Positions 22,958 to 34,512 of a stretch of 64,000 bases of DNA are shown piece after piece (positions within the stretch are counted from its first letter, which is position 1; each line of letters starts with the position of its first letter). Source of the stretch: Alentia gelatinosa (Eukaryota; Annelida; Polychaeta; Phyllodocida; Polynoidae); the NCBI GenBank assembly GCA_950022655.1, contig OX465587.1, forward strand, positions 35,025,153 through 35,089,152, in the 5' to 3' direction. The notes below the pieces were generated by a model. It made no database searches. It was not told where the DNA came from and was given only the letters and a program-made list of their open reading frames with translations. Both the position numbers and the translations under genes were made by a program.

Positions 22958-23628
22958 TTTTTTTTTCCTATATGTTGTGGAAAATAAGGAGTCAAACCCC
23001 CCCACCAGGGTTGAAAATGACGACGTTGCTTTCAACAATGGGAAAAGATTACATACACATGATTATAAACATCCATACACCCGAGCGAACATGGTATGAC
23101 AAAAGCCTGACGTAGGGCCGTAATTCAAATAAGTCGGGAAATCATCATAAGAAAATAAACTTAGATGCCCTTTCCCACACAAAGCTGCAAAAAGCCTGAC
23201 GAGATCAAAGATCGAAACTGCTGATGTAGGGATCCTCGAAAGAAAGAGAATCCCAAACAAAAAACACCCTAAACTGGCAAGACACAACTTTTGGAAGTGA
23301 GTGTGCAGCCCTAACCTCTGCAGGGAACAGTATCACCTCAGAATAAGGTAGGGGACCAGTTGAAACAAACCCACACACCGTGGCAGCACTGTCACCAAAA
23401 CACAGGTGAACAGGGTAATGCCTACCACCAACAGAAAGAGGGGATCCGATTGGGTTTACATAAAAAACCACCAATTAAAAGACATTAACTTGTACACATG
23501 ATCACAAGAACCAATGGGTGAAGGACTTACGAATGGCCTGACACGCACCGCGCCCGACGAACGGAGCCGCGGGACCAGGCTTTGTCATACATCAGCAGTC
23601 GCTCGCACTGTGTGCCTCGTTTAACTAC
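22958..23628 (+). repeat. Right terminal repeat of PLE1
   Basis: Direct copy of 17592-18265 with few differences, ending CGTTTAACTAC just before the target duplication. Confidence 0.88.
23196..23228 (+). ncRNA. Hammerhead-like ribozyme core, right repeat of PLE1
   Basis: Identical to the core at 17832-17864: CTGACGA, GATC-AAA-GATC, GAAAC, GTA. Confidence 0.55.
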
Positions 23629-23644
23629 ATGATATTACCAATTG
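23629..23644. repeat. Right target-site duplication of PLE1
   Basis: Exact copy of 17482-17497. Confidence 0.85.
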
Positions 23645-23936
23645 CCCCGGCAGACTGCTGAGGCAATTGCTCCTGCACACGTTGGGTATCGTTCTTCTCG
23701 TCTCCCATCGCCCTTTCATCGTCATAGGGTTCGCCATCTTGTCTTCCAGAGTTAGACGCATCGTCTCCCGCGCCAAGAATCCGCAAACTGCGGTTAATTT
23801 CTCTCAGCTGATCCGAACTTTGTGGTTGAGAAATGTTCCGGCATTTGGGGCACTCTCGCGCAGTACGCCCATCGTACTTGAAAGTACAGAGTTGACATAC
23901 TACTGCACAAAGCAGAAGAAATGTCCAAGAATTCAT
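23645..23936 (-). pseudogene. Gag 5' part of YR element 2
   Basis: A minus frame from ATG (23936) runs through the PLE1 target site into the 17497 side. It has a four-cysteine cluster, CQLCTFKYDGRTARECPKC (C-x2-C-x13-C-x2-C, zinc-ribbon-like), then an acidic-polar linker. Assignment to gag rests on frame continuity across the duplication. The hydrophobic N-terminus (WTFLLLCAVV) is odd for gag, so the true start may lie elsewhere. Confidence 0.5.
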
Positions 23937-24038
23937 TGTATGTCTGTTCTCAAAAAGTTTTGGCGTCGAATGGGACTAGGTAAGGTATGTTTTGCTCTAC
24001 CTGTCCGTTGGTGGCGCCACTGGTACCCAATTAGTTAA

Positions 24039-24412
24039 CCCTTTCAGGGCGGATAATGCCTTGAGGCATTCCCCCGCATAGACCTGAGAATGCCTTGAGG
24101 CATTCCCAAGCGTAGACCTGAGAATGCCTTGAGGCATTATTTATGAAATTTAGTAATATTTACAATTTTCAATTATTCTTGAAGAAATAATCGAACAATG
24201 AATATGAAACTTTCAGAGAATATACCTATGATATAGTATCTAATGATATTTGGTTAAACAAATAATATAAATAAGGGTGATGTGTAATATCACATGATCA
24301 AATAATAGAATTTGGATTTAGACAAAAATGGGCCCGTCCCCTGGCATTATACCAGTCCCAAGTACCCGCCACGACCAACAGGGCTCTGCCACAGACCCCC
24401 GTCTTTAAAGGG
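24039..24412. mobile_element. MITE of the CCCTTT/TTAA palindrome family
   Basis: A 374-bp element begins CCCTTTCAGGGCGG and ends CGTCTTTAAAGGG, flanked by TTAA (24035-24038 and 24413-24416). Near its left end AATGCCTTGAGGCATT recurs three times. Ends and palindromes match those of elements at 42300-42626 and 57469-61809. Confidence 0.75.
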
Positions 24413-24416
24413 TTAA

Positions 24417-25359
24417 TGAACATTCCGGTAGTCTGATGACGCATTTATATAGTGATACCTTGGTATCCCTTTACATATATATATATATAAGATCACAGTA
24501 TTATGTCAAATATATCTTTATCCTACACCTCATATAAATATTTCATAGACTTAACATAGTGTCACTGCATGCTACGATTATGCCACGAAATATTCATATG
24601 CCATGCGTAACATATGAAGTTAAAAATACAAAAACGATATCATTATTTACAATCAGTCATGCTAATCTTATTTTCCATTAAGAACAAAAATCACAGAAAA
24701 ATTACAAATCAAATGAGACTTCAGATTGTAATCTTGTTGAATGGTACATTAAGTCCATCCATTGCTTTGTTATATCGTGTGGCCCGGCAATAAATAACAG
24801 CAATGAAAATCAGCTGCCGAAATGGACGTTGATGTCATGGACGCTTTATTGATGCAAGGAAATGTAACCTTATCAGAATTATTGTATAAACTTCTGCAGT
24901 CAAGAAGAAAATTCTTAAAAAGAAAAAAACATGGCTAAGGATTAAATATAAATGAGTAGAATATTTTCACTGGTATTGATGTAGGAACTTCGCTGTTTCC
25001 ACAAGTATACCTGTCTAAAGCACACCTCAGTGTAAAATAATGACTTTTGATAGCAAAAGACCATCAGTACAATTTTGCTACATGATTAAATACGATGTTT
25101 AATGATAATTACACTTTAATTATTCCTCTATTGACTATAATTTTCGGATTGAATTCAGAACACATTGCCAAGTGACTGAAAAATAATAGATTTATATACT
25201 TCTTAAGTTAATTCCCCAAAGGAGTTATATTCATAGGCATTTAACAATAGCAATGATAAAATTGCGCTATGAAACATGAAAACTCAAAGTGCACAAGAGA
25301 TCTTAATCATGAGAAATGTCACTGAATATTCTAATACCTATATACTGAATATTCTAAAG
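24417..25359. other. No gene recognised
   Basis: AT-rich intergenic sequence without a supported reading frame or clear repeat. Confidence 0.5.
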
Positions 25360-26493
25360 CCTATAAGACACCGACCCGACAGCTGTGCCCGATTCTACCT
25401 TTGCCTGACGGATCCGTCGCGTCTGTGGCGATCTGCGTCAATTGGGTCAGTGTGCGCACTTCACTGACCCGATTTTATTGCTTTTCCCGACGCGTTGGGC
25501 ATTACTACTGTAGGGGTCAGGGCAGTCGAGCAGCGTTGTTTCACTTTAGAACTAGGTGGCGCGAGTGCCGATCCTTGCTGTGCGGTATGGCCGGCGGACC
25601 CGCAGTATGCAAATGCTGCGGGTTCACCCGCATTACGTAACTCGGCCGCTATATAAGGTCGAGTCCACAGCGGGTTGATAGGACTTCTCACGGTGCCTCT
25701 TTACGGAGTGAACGTCTGAAGCCTCACGAGTTGGTTAGGTTGTGTTGAAACACCTTTCAACGTTAAAGAGACCAGTATCTCTTCCCGCGCTAGTTGGTGC
25801 CCCGTAGCACCAACGGATTGTGTATTACTTCCAGTAATAAACGAACGGTAAACTGAAACTGTCCGGAGTCTGGTTTTCTATTCGCGGTTAAGCGGTAGTT
25901 GGTAGATCTCGGATCTCCCTCCCTTCTCCAGTGGGTAAAGCTGAACCCACCTGTATTGGCACGGTAAGTACAGGGTAGCGACTAGTCTCGGAACCTCTGG
26001 TCGGCTGACGATCGCGGAGAGTGGTAACACACTTTCAGCGACTAGAGGGTAACCGCTACACTACCATGTCAGATATGACCAACTCTCCCCGACCTTAAGA
26101 TTTGGGTGTACGCATTTCCACTGATTGTTACTGATTCTGAGTTGGCCGTTTGAATAGCAATGCTACGTATCCCCCAGTCTGATTTAGGAGTTTCTTATAT
26201 CGATTTGTGGGTGAAACAGAAGCAATTATAGTACTGAAACCCGTTTTCTGACATCTTAAAAACAACAGAAGTTATTAAACTTTGCATTATTGCCTATATA
26301 AACCTGTCACCGGGCTCCCGGTCGCTCTCTTTGATCTCAAACGGGTTGTTTTACGAGGTTATAAAAGCAGGAGGTGTCGTCGGGAGGAGTCCTCATGTCG
26401 GTGTCTTATAGGTATAAGACATCAACATTTTATTCCTGACTCCCAACGAGCCGATGGTCGGGATGAATCGGGAAAAGAATTTGGTGTCTTATA
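25360..26493. mobile_element. Inverted-repeat-bounded segment containing a solo LTR
   Basis: CCTATAAGACACCGAC (25360-25375) recurs inverted at 26397-26412. A looser inverted match pairs TATAAGACACC...CCCGATTC on the left with GAATCGGG...GGTGTCTTATA ending at 26493. This suggests a non-autonomous DNA element that later received an LTR insertion. No transposase is present. Confidence 0.4.
25509..26060 (+). mobile_element. Solo LTR, 552 bp
   Basis: Starts TGTAG and ends CTACA, with a 4-bp duplication CTAC on each side (25505-25508, 26061-26064). Internal signals are a TATATAA (25650-25656) and AATAAA (25836-25841) in the expected order. No internal retrotransposon sequence adjoins, so it is a solo LTR, Gypsy-like by duplication length. 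A decayed relative is at about 51990-52310. Confidence 0.7.
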
Positions 26494-27228
26494 TGCTTAA
26501 TATGTATACCATGATTTAATCTAATAGAAGATGTTGCTGACGTGTTATTCTTTAATCCATACCAAGATTTTTGATTTTACACAGCACTTTTTCTTAATAG
26601 GACTTAAAATGACAGTGTAATGTTACCTACCTGATTGTGATACGGCCACTCCTTTACAGCCACATGGTCATTTTGTCTCTCAAATATGGAGCAATAGCAG
26701 AATCCATGTTCTGGCAATATATTTATCAAGCTGTCACTGTGCACACTCCATTATTCACTGTGTGTATGGCACATCGCATTTATGTTTGCCTTAGAATAAA
26801 GCTAACCAAAATGTGAATATGAAGGACAACTTGCCTAACAAATAAGTACATTGATGTTTGTCAGTTATCTTTGCATCTGTTATGGATGTAAATTATTCCA
26901 GATAGAAAATAATGAAATAATGTGAAAGCACTATCTTGACACTACTTTGCACGAGTTAGGTATTGACCTATATAATATACGGTACAGTCGCCTTATATGT
27001 TCAGTAGAAATTATTAGCTCTACCTTCAAACATCAACATCTAAACTAATAATGTGAGTAGAGCCTGGTTTAACAAACTCTTTGAACATATCTTCCATTAT
27101 ATCTAGAGATTTAGATAAGGATGATATCTATGTATATCATGTTGACATTCAATTGGTACATATGTATATATTTCTATAGAACATGCACTGCATGAAGATA
27201 ATGAGTATGATATATATAAATATATATA
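26494..27228. other. No gene recognised
   Basis: AT-rich sequence, no supported feature. Confidence 0.5.
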
Positions 27229-27379
27229 TTTATCCCACCCCTAATATAAAATCCCATAGGCTTAACATTGAGATTCCGTATGCCACGCTGACTGGCATAC
27301 GGAGTTTTATATGCCACTAGTGGCATACAGAATTATTATCGTGTAATATTCCAAAATCGAGGAGACAGGGTGGGATAAA
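27229..27379. mobile_element. Short relative of the H hairpin element
   Basis: Bounded by TTTATCCCACCC and GGGTGGGATAAAA. It contains the H-family signature ATAGGCTTAACATTG (reverse of the CAATGTTAAGCCTAT block) and its own palindrome, CCGTATGCCA...TGGCATACGG. It lacks the first hairpin of full-length H copies. Confidence 0.55.
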
Positions 27380-27649
27380 ATCAAAACCTGATTCGTTTTA
27401 ATCTTGGCCACCGCATGCCACTCCTGGAGTTTTGTATATATACATAAAACCTAAATGAATGGCTGCGGTGTGAAAAGGGGTGTGTAAGTGGCAGTGTGAA
27501 TCTCTCTCTACATACCCCACCAAGTGAATGGCTTGAGGGTCATTAGTGTGTGGGGAGCTAGAGCCTGGCCACCAAAGATGGGGGCATGGAAAATTCACAC
27601 TATAACATGGATTCACATTGAGTGTAATCATTATATTGTGTATGAGGAA

Positions 27650-28175
27650 CAGGTTTACACAGAAAAACACAGGTTTACACAGAAATACACAGGTACAGAA
27701 AGATATAGATACACAGACTTAGAAGGAAACACACGAGATGAAAATAGCTTGGTCCGTACTCCACCGAGTTTGACTGCATAGTAATTCATGAAGCGAAGCT
27801 GAGTGAATTACTCTGCGGTCAAACGAGGTGGAGTGCGGACCAAGCTATTTTCATTGAGTGGGTTTCTGATTTTAACTCACCCTGTAAAACATTATTTATT
27901 GATAAAACGAACCACCCAATTAGCCATTGAGTATTGGGTACACGAACTCCACGGCCGTGGTGTACGAGTTCCTAATGTTAAGCCTATGGAGAAAAATACC
28001 GGGGTGAGATAAAGTTAGATATACACAGACAGAAAAAGATTCACAGGCTCACACACATACACTGACATGTACACTCTCAGATACATACAGATACACACAC
28101 TGACAGAATGAGATATAGAAATAGGCAAAGACAAACAGATACACATACACATATAGATACACAGATACATATATT
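27650..28175. repeat. Degenerate (ACAGATAC)n simple repeat split by an H element
   Basis: Runs of ACACAGA, ACAGATAC and related units at 27650-27725 continue at 28014-28175. The 288-bp H copy sits exactly between. Confidence 0.65.
27726..28013. mobile_element. H hairpin element, copy 1
   Basis: A 288-bp element starts GAAAC and ends GGGGTGAGATAA. Hairpin 1 (27726-27868) has long arms around the tip AGCGAAGCT, with inner blocks CGAGTTTGA and TCAAACGAG. TTTAACTCACCC follows, then a second palindrome, CCACGGCCGTGG, then the conserved AATGTTAAGCCTATGG. Non-coding. It interrupts a simple repeat. Confidence 0.7.
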
Positions 28176-28451
28176 GGTAATGACACTTGCACCGACCGGA
28201 CCCCTGCCACCTGTCATATCCTGCTAGCTCTGTGATCTGTACCCACAAACCCCGGCAGCACGTTGGTAAGGAAGTAGATCCCGGCAAGTAATGCGCATAT
28301 CTTACGCATTACCTCAACCCCATCCGTAATTATAACTGGAGGCGAACTAGAAGATTTTAAGTAATTAACATGGACATTTTATACAGATTCCAATTATATT
28401 TCTATACAAAATTCCGAATTGTGGAATTATGCCGAGGCATGGCATGATAGA

Positions 28452-30381
28452 TTTGCAAGGGATGTGCGGTCCATAACTATCAAAGTTCTAACCCCGGTAC
28501 AGCATACCGTTACCGTATTACGATTCTAGCCCAGTGACCGCATTACCATTACCACATTACCATCCTATCCCAGTTACCACGTTACCATTCTAATCTGGTT
28601 ACCGTGCCACCATTACCGTGTCACCATTCTAACACATTAACTGTATTACCATTCTAATCCAGTTATAGCATCAATGTTCTAACCCCGTTACTGCATTACC
28701 ATTCTCACCACATTATATCCTAAGCCTGTAACCTAATTACAGCGTTACCATTACCATGTTAATGTCCTAACCCTGTTACTTTGTTACCATTTCTAGCCGC
28801 GTTACCGTTCTACCACATTACCATTCTAACTCGTTACAGTGTTACCAATATAACCCTGTTACCTCTTATAAATACTGCATTACCGTGTTACCATTCCAAC
28901 CACATTAGTTTTACACGCTAAAATCTTAGTGCTGTTACCATGTTACCATTCCCCAGTAACTGTCCCCGGTAACCGACCCCTACCGTTACTGTGACACCGC
29001 TACCGCATTACTATTCTAACTCCACTATCATGTTACCATGCCAACCATGCTATCGATTTCCCTATTCTATCGCATTACTGTCTTACCATTACCATATAAT
29101 GTAAAAAAATACCGTACGGAACAGTGTTAAGTCTAGGAAAATATGGAACACTTCTGTAAACGTTTATTAACATATCAGTTGTCGAGCCAAATGAAATTAA
29201 TGATTTTTTCTTAATTTCAGGTATATAGTAAATAAAGAATGACCTACCATGTTTGTACAAGCCACAAATCTCGATAATAATTTACAGTTTGTAAGGAACT
29301 CGTTCCATACAAACCTTAAATTATCATTTCGTTTTGTAGCTTGTACAGCATGGTCAGAACGTTCTATATAATTACTGGTGAGTGAGGACTGGTGAGGTAG
29401 AATGGGTAGAATGCTAACATGGTAATAGTGACATTGGAATGCAGTAACAAGGTTAGGGAGGTAATGTGGTAAGTGTAACACAGTGGCAAGTTTCAAAGTT
29501 TCGAATGGTAACACAGTAAAGGTAATGAGGTGACTAGGTAAGAATGATTGTGCAGGAACAGTAAGGTAGTAACAATATTAATGCAGTAAAGGTAACATGG
29601 TAATGGGGTTAGGATGGTAACACAATAATGCAGTAACATTGTAATGCAATAAAATGGTTAGAATGGTAATGCAATAACAGGGTTATAATGGTAAAGCAGT
29701 AACGTGTTAGAATGGTAATGTGGCGACAAGGTTATATTGGTAATGTGATAATGGTAACATGGTAACTTGGTCAGAATGGTAAAGTGGTAATGGTAGTACA
29801 GTAATGACGTAATGCAGTTATGGTAATGCAGTAAAAGCAATAGGATGTTAGCACAGATAGAATGGTAATGCAGCAACAAGGTTAAAATGGTAACATGGTA
29901 ACAGTAACAATGTTGAAATGGTAATGGTAAGGAGGTTAGAACGGTAATGTGGTACCACTATCACGGTAACCGGTTTAGGAGGGGGTAACGCAGTAACAGG
30001 GTTAGGACGGTAATGCGATAATTTTATCATTGTAACGTGGTTAGAATGGTAACACGGTAATGGTAACAGGGTAACAAGGTTAAAATGGAAATGCAATACT
30101 GGTAACATTAACGTAATGTGGTAACAGTAATGCGATAACATGTTTAGGACGTAATATAACGCATTCTTAAATATAGCGTAACGCAATTTGAGGGGTAACA
30201 CGTTTTGAGGGGTAACGTTTTCTTAGGTAGCATAATGTGGTTAGAAAATAATGGTAGGTACCGTAACCCTAAGTAACGCAAATACGGTAATGCATTTGTT
30301 TAACCAGGTTTTGATAGTTATGGACATTTGTTTATACTTATAGACATTTTGATAGTTATGGACCGCACAAGGGGTGCACAT
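28452..30381. mobile_element. Foldback-like element of opposed short-repeat arrays
   Basis: Terminal inverted repeats TGTGCGGTCCATAACTATCA (from 28463) and its complement (to 30369) bound about 1.9 kb. The left part (28490-29095) is a degenerate array of GTTACC, CATTACC and ATTCTAACC units; the right part (29380-30290) is the same array inverted (GGTAATG, GGTTAGAATGGTAAC). A 280-base unique centre separates them. Foldback (FB) transposons have this architecture of long inverted repeats made of short tandem units. Open frames in the arrays are artefacts. Confidence 0.65.
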
Positions 30382-30450
30382 TGCTTGCAGTCATATACTT
30401 CCATATCTCGGGGTCCGAACACTGCAATCTACCCTCACTCTCCGAGTCTC

Positions 30451-30535
30451 AGACCTGAATGATTCACCCTGCAGAGGCTCTGGCCTTATATGGTCAATTC
30501 TCCCAGATCGCGATCGATGCCCACGTACGGTGACC
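30451..30535. repeat. Left inverted repeat flanking the YR tandem block
   Basis: ATATGGTCAATTCTCCCAGA and the following bases to 30535 match the reverse complement of 40277-40325, with looser pairing outward to CAGACCTG on both sides. It contains the motif TGCCCACGTACGGTGACCA. Confidence 0.6.
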
Positions 30536-31374
30536 AATAATTCAAAGGGTCGTTTTTATATCTATATATCGTTTTATGATATCAGAAACGATATTAGAGT
30601 ACGTAGAAATGAAACATCTGTCAGGGGAACCCCACTTTCATGTATCTTGAAAGAAAATTGATAAACCACTAAAATAGGCATTTTTAGGCCTAAATTCATA
30701 GATGGAACCTATATAACCAGATTTTGAAGATCTCTTAAAAATTTGTAGTTATAATTGCATATCTGTTGTGAATGTATGATGAACACAAATATGTTACAGA
30801 ACTTATAAAAGATAATAAATGTTTAAATGGGGAAATTTATATGTAGTCTAGGTGTAAAAAATCAGTGGTGAAGGGTATGTCACCGTACATGGGCAAGCCA
30901 CATGTACTGGTAAAAAAATCATAGAAAATAATCTGTTGGCTATTTTTCAATCACCCAAATAAAGGAAACACATGTTCAGGTTGCATAAAAACTGTAGTGT
31001 AAAGGTTTATCATTCTATCAAGTATATCACATCTAATTGAGCATGGTTGGTGAACTTTATGTGGTCACCGTACATGGGCAGAAATAGTTAGGATTTTGCC
31101 ATGTAAGGAAGAAGATTTTTGATATTAGTGAATAATATTTCCCAAATAATAAGAGTAAAACAGGACCCTTCAAACCTAAAATTTGCAAAGACTTCAGGCT
31201 ATTAAAAGCTAAGAAATAAACAAGTATTTTAGCTATGTCACCGTACATGGATCGGTCACCGTTCATGGGCATTATGTTCTGAATATTATTAATCACCTCT
31301 AATTTACTCTCATTTTCTCAGGATCTCATTTTCTGAAAATCAAAAACCGATTCTGGTAATAAATTACAAGCCAT
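30536..31374. repeat. Non-coding segment with repeated GTCACCGTACATGGGCA motif
   Basis: The 17-base motif occurs at 30879, 31064, 31237 (partial) and 31255 on plus, and the terminal copies at 30517 (minus) and 40277 (plus) make six in all. Spacing is irregular. No coding capacity. This may be the body of a DNA element into which the YR elements inserted, the motif being a candidate transposase-binding site. Confidence 0.5.
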
Positions 31375-31629
31375 CATTACCCTATCCCCGGATAAAAGTA
31401 GAGAAGCAGTAGCTGGGAGTATAAAATTTTATTGAATTTTATGGATAAAATTATGTCGACCTTACTGGACGATCATATTAATATGTAATATGGATATGAA
31501 TGGTAAGTAATATTACATAATGGTAATTGACATGTATAATAAAGGTCAATTAATATAAGTATAAAATATGATATACAATACAGTAGTATGAAAAATACAT
31601 AGGTAATTGTATATGAGAATGAAATAGCC
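31375..31629 (-). repeat. 255-bp direct repeat of YR element 3, copy 1
   Basis: From CATTACCCTATCCCCGGATA to GAATGAAATAGCC. Nearly identical copies are at 31873-32127 and 35828-36082. Confidence 0.9.
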
Positions 31630-31872
31630 CTACGTGAGTAGGAGAAAAGAAAGAAGGGTTGAGGGTGGGTGGGACGAAAAAAGGTGCTGTAGTACGTGCG
31701 TACTGTAGAGCGGGTGGAGAAGAAGTGAGGCCGGGGTACGGACCGGGCTGTACCACGTGACCTCGTGGTATGTGTGAAAGCCGCGAGGGGGCAGGAGGGG
31801 CGCCCGTGAGGCGCGGTAGAGGGGGACATCGGGGAGGCAATGATTACCCCTGAGCAACGCCCATGGGTTTAC
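31630..31872. other. Spacer between two 255-bp repeats of YR element 3
   Basis: Shares GACGAAAAAAGGTGCTGT (about 31674-31691) with the 5' edge of unit 2 (40260-40277), which may mark the terminal A-type repeat. Otherwise unique, with no gene supported. Confidence 0.45.
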
Positions 31873-32127
31873 CATTACCCTATCCCCGGATAAAAGTAGA
31901 GAAGCAGTAGCTGGGAGTATAAAATTTTATTGAATTTTATGGATGAAATTATGTCGACCTTACTGGACGATCATATTAATATGTAATATGGATATGAATG
32001 GTAAGTGATATTACATAATGGTAATTGACATGTATAATAAAGGTCAATTAATATAAGTATAAAATATGATATACAATACAGTAGTATGAAAAATACGTAG
32101 GTAATTGTATATGAGAATGAAATAGCC
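31873..32127 (-). repeat. 255-bp direct repeat of YR element 3, copy 2
   Basis: Directly follows the recombinase gene of unit 1 (minus reading). Confidence 0.9.
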
Positions 32128-32165
32128 AAGAGCCAATATATGGAGAGGGGGGGTGGGAAAATTTT

Positions 32166-33150
32166 TTAAGAGGTATTGTTGAGGGACATAATCAAAGCTT
32201 GATTCACAGCGGAGGCATCAGTGTCCTTGATGTATGTCCGGTGGGCATTAGACTTCCAGCCCCCGTACCGCTGTATGGCGAGTTCCGGCATACCGGCCTG
32301 GAATGCCTGCGTCGCGGCAGCCTTCCGGAGGCTGTGGAGTGTGTATGTAGGGGGCTGGTTTGCCGCCTGGAGGAGTGACTTCCATTCCCTCGACAGGACT
32401 CTGGTCGTGAGGATCTCTCCGTTCGCCAGGCTGAGGAATGGAGCCGTAGGGTCGGCCGTAGGTGCGGCCGCGATCATGGTCCGGATGGCCCGCACCGGGC
32501 AGGAGGACGGTTTGGGGGAGGCGCGTATCACAACTGTCTTTTCCTCCCCCGCCCTCTGCATGTTTTTCGCGGCTTTGACCCTTATCGATGCTTGAGTGGG
32601 CGTGACGACCACGTCTCGGCGTGACAGGTGTCGCGCCGGGTCGTACTTTGCCGTAGATGGTGGGGCCACTTTGCTTTGCCGCAGGGCGGCAAAGTAGATA
32701 ATCAGAACCGCGGCTCTCAGCCCGATGTGCATCGTGGAGTCTGTGAGGGCCGTGTTGGCCGCTCTGAAGACGTCCATTGGGACCGGAGGCTTGACGTTGG
32801 GATGGTATTCCTTGTTCCGCCTCATTGCATCCAGTGCGTGCCTCACCCGGAAATCCTCGGTTGCCACGACATCGCCGCCCGTCAGCCGGAGGTGTGACCG
32901 GACGTGCGACAGCTGGTTCGCGACCGTCGCAGGGGAGGGGGCGTGTCCCGCGACGTACTCTAGGTACGCCGTGGTGAAGGACACAGTGGGTCTCTGTGGG
33001 TCCGCCCCCATCCTCCGGCAAAAGGCTAGGTAGGTCGCGACGGCACTCCGCTGGTTCGCGACCGTTCCAGGGGCACGCGCCTCGCACTGCCGCGCAGATG
33101 CCCTCGTCTGGAGTGATCGTAGCGCCGGATCTGCAGGCGAGACGGAGAAC
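32166..33150 (-). CDS. Tyrosine recombinase, unit 1 of YR element 3
   Basis: The frame is open from about 33150, upstream of an internal Met at 33011, to a stop at 32166. It overlaps the RT-RNase H frame, as in DIRS-type elements. The N-terminal core-binding domain includes GTVANQRSAVATYLAFCRRM. The catalytic domain shows IIYFAALRQSKV (first Arg), TLHSLRKAAATQAF (H-x-x-R), YGGWKS and HRTYIKD (Tyr). All expected residues are present, so this copy could be functional. The true start or fusion point is unknown. Confidence 0.75.
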
Positions 33151-34512
33151 AGGGTAGAAAGAGGTGTGTGTGCATGGAATCACTTCAACGAGGGAATGAA
33201 AATTGATATAATTAACGGCCGTCATGAAGTCTCGCGAGGTCAGATGGGCTCGGCTGAGGGCATCTGCTACGGTGTTCAGTACACCCGGGACGTGTGTGTA
33301 CACGAACTCCACCTGGAGCCTGGCCTGGACCGTCCAGGCCTGACGGGCACACTTGGCCAGAACGGGGTTCCTAGCACGTCCCGACCTGAGTGCCTGGACG
33401 GTCCCCATGTTATCGCAGTACACTTCCACGCATGTCCCTCGGTTGCAATCCGTCAGGAAGGTACACATGGCGTACACCGTGTTGAGGGCCTCGAGCTCGG
33501 CGATACAGTTTACGGGGTCTTCCACGGGGCAGACCCTACCGCAGTAGTAGTATCTCCCAACCGTGCCCCCTACTCCGCTGAGGCACGCGTCCACGATGAT
33601 GCATTTGGTGGGAGGCCCTCGAGGTATCAGGGCATGGCCGTTCCATCTCTCGGCGAACCGCAGGAACCACTGGAGGTCCTGCCGCATCTCCGAGTTGACG
33701 TTGATGTAGTATCCGGCCATGCCCCGGAGGGCCTCGAGCAGTTTGCTGAGGAACGGTCGGGCCGGCCGTATACACTTCGCCACGTGGAGGACCCGACCGA
33801 GGACCGACTGCAGTTGGCGTTTCGTCAGCGAGCGTTTGGTTGAGACGGCCCTCACGTGCTCCCGCACGTCCTGTAGTTTGTCCCGGGGGATACTGAGGGA
33901 CATATCCACGGAGTTTATGACTATCCCTAGCCACGTCACAACCCGGCTCGGGGGCTGCGCCTTTTCCCTGGCCTCGGGGAGGCCCAGCTCCCTGAAGAGC
34001 TCCCGCGCTGTCTCGAAGTCGGCGGCCGCCTTGTCGGCCGTCGGGGAGAGGATTATAAGGTCGTCCAGGTACATCGCGGCATCGACCCCCTTCTGGCCGA
34101 GGATCTTGACGATGGCATCTGCTACGCACTGCATGTGGTAGGAGGAGGCGCGGGCACCGAACGGCATGGCCGTATCGCAGTAGTACCCCTCCCCCCACGT
34201 GAAGCAGAGCAGAGGCCAGTCGAGGGGGTCGCACCGGAAGTTCTTATACGCCCGTGCGATGTCGATGGTGGACATATAACTCCCCGGCCCCGAGGCCACC
34301 AGGCGGCCGACGAAGCCATCGACGGTCGGGAGGCCATGTTCTCTCTCTTCACCGTAGACAGAGTTTTTCACGATGTAGCCGTTAACGCTGGATTCCTTGG
34401 GGTACGTCATATCCGTGATAACGCGCCGATCAGACATACCCCTCTTCTCGCGTGTCATTAACGGCGACACGTGGCACCACGGCTGAAAGGAGGGGTCCTC
34501 GAATGGACCCAT
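33000..34512 (-). CDS. Reverse transcriptase-RNase H, unit 1 of YR element 3
   Basis: The frame from 34512 encodes MSTIDIARAYKNF (motif A), MPFGARASSYHMQ and the catalytic AMYLDDLIILS. RNase H follows with CIIVDACLSGVGG, IAELEALNTVYA, VEVYCDNMGTVQ and NTVADALSRA. Coding similarity ends near 33100; the frame stays open to 32248 only because it overlaps the recombinase. Upstream RT residues lie in two other frames (about 34515-34600), so the N-terminus appears frameshifted in both units. Confidence 0.85.

Larger units (their letters stand above)
17498..23628 (+). mobile_element. Penelope-like element PLE1
   Basis: A 6.1-kb element with about 670-bp terminal direct repeats (17592-18265 and 22958-23628), an inverted partial repeat at the 5' end (17498-17588), a Penelope-type reverse transcriptase and a GIY-YIG endonuclease. 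It is flanked by an exact 16-bp target duplication and inserted in the gag of YR element 2. The coding region carries a few stops and frameshifts. Terminal repeats are nearly identical, so the insertion is fairly young. Confidence 0.92.
13364..24034 (-). mobile_element. YR retrotransposon 2, interrupted by PLE1
   Basis: On minus, in order: gag 5' part (23936-23645), PLE1 insertion, gag 3' part (17480-16564), pol (16551-14390) and tyrosine recombinase (14391-13444). It is the same family type as element 1 but strongly diverged. Inactivated by several stops and frameshifts. Split direct repeats could not be identified; the left side abuts the (AT)n tract that ends element 1 and the right side abuts the MITE at 24039. 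Outer borders are approximate. Confidence 0.75.

Noticed and set aside
28185..28340. Possible tRNA-like or SINE sequence
   Set aside because: No A and B box pair or cloverleaf could be built.
29197..30201. Minus-strand open frames rich in His, Tyr and Leu
   Set aside because: They follow from the degenerate GGTAATG array and have no non-repetitive content.
31473..31875. Three overlapping minus-strand open frames
   Set aside because: They span the 255-bp repeat and its spacer, with no conserved domain.
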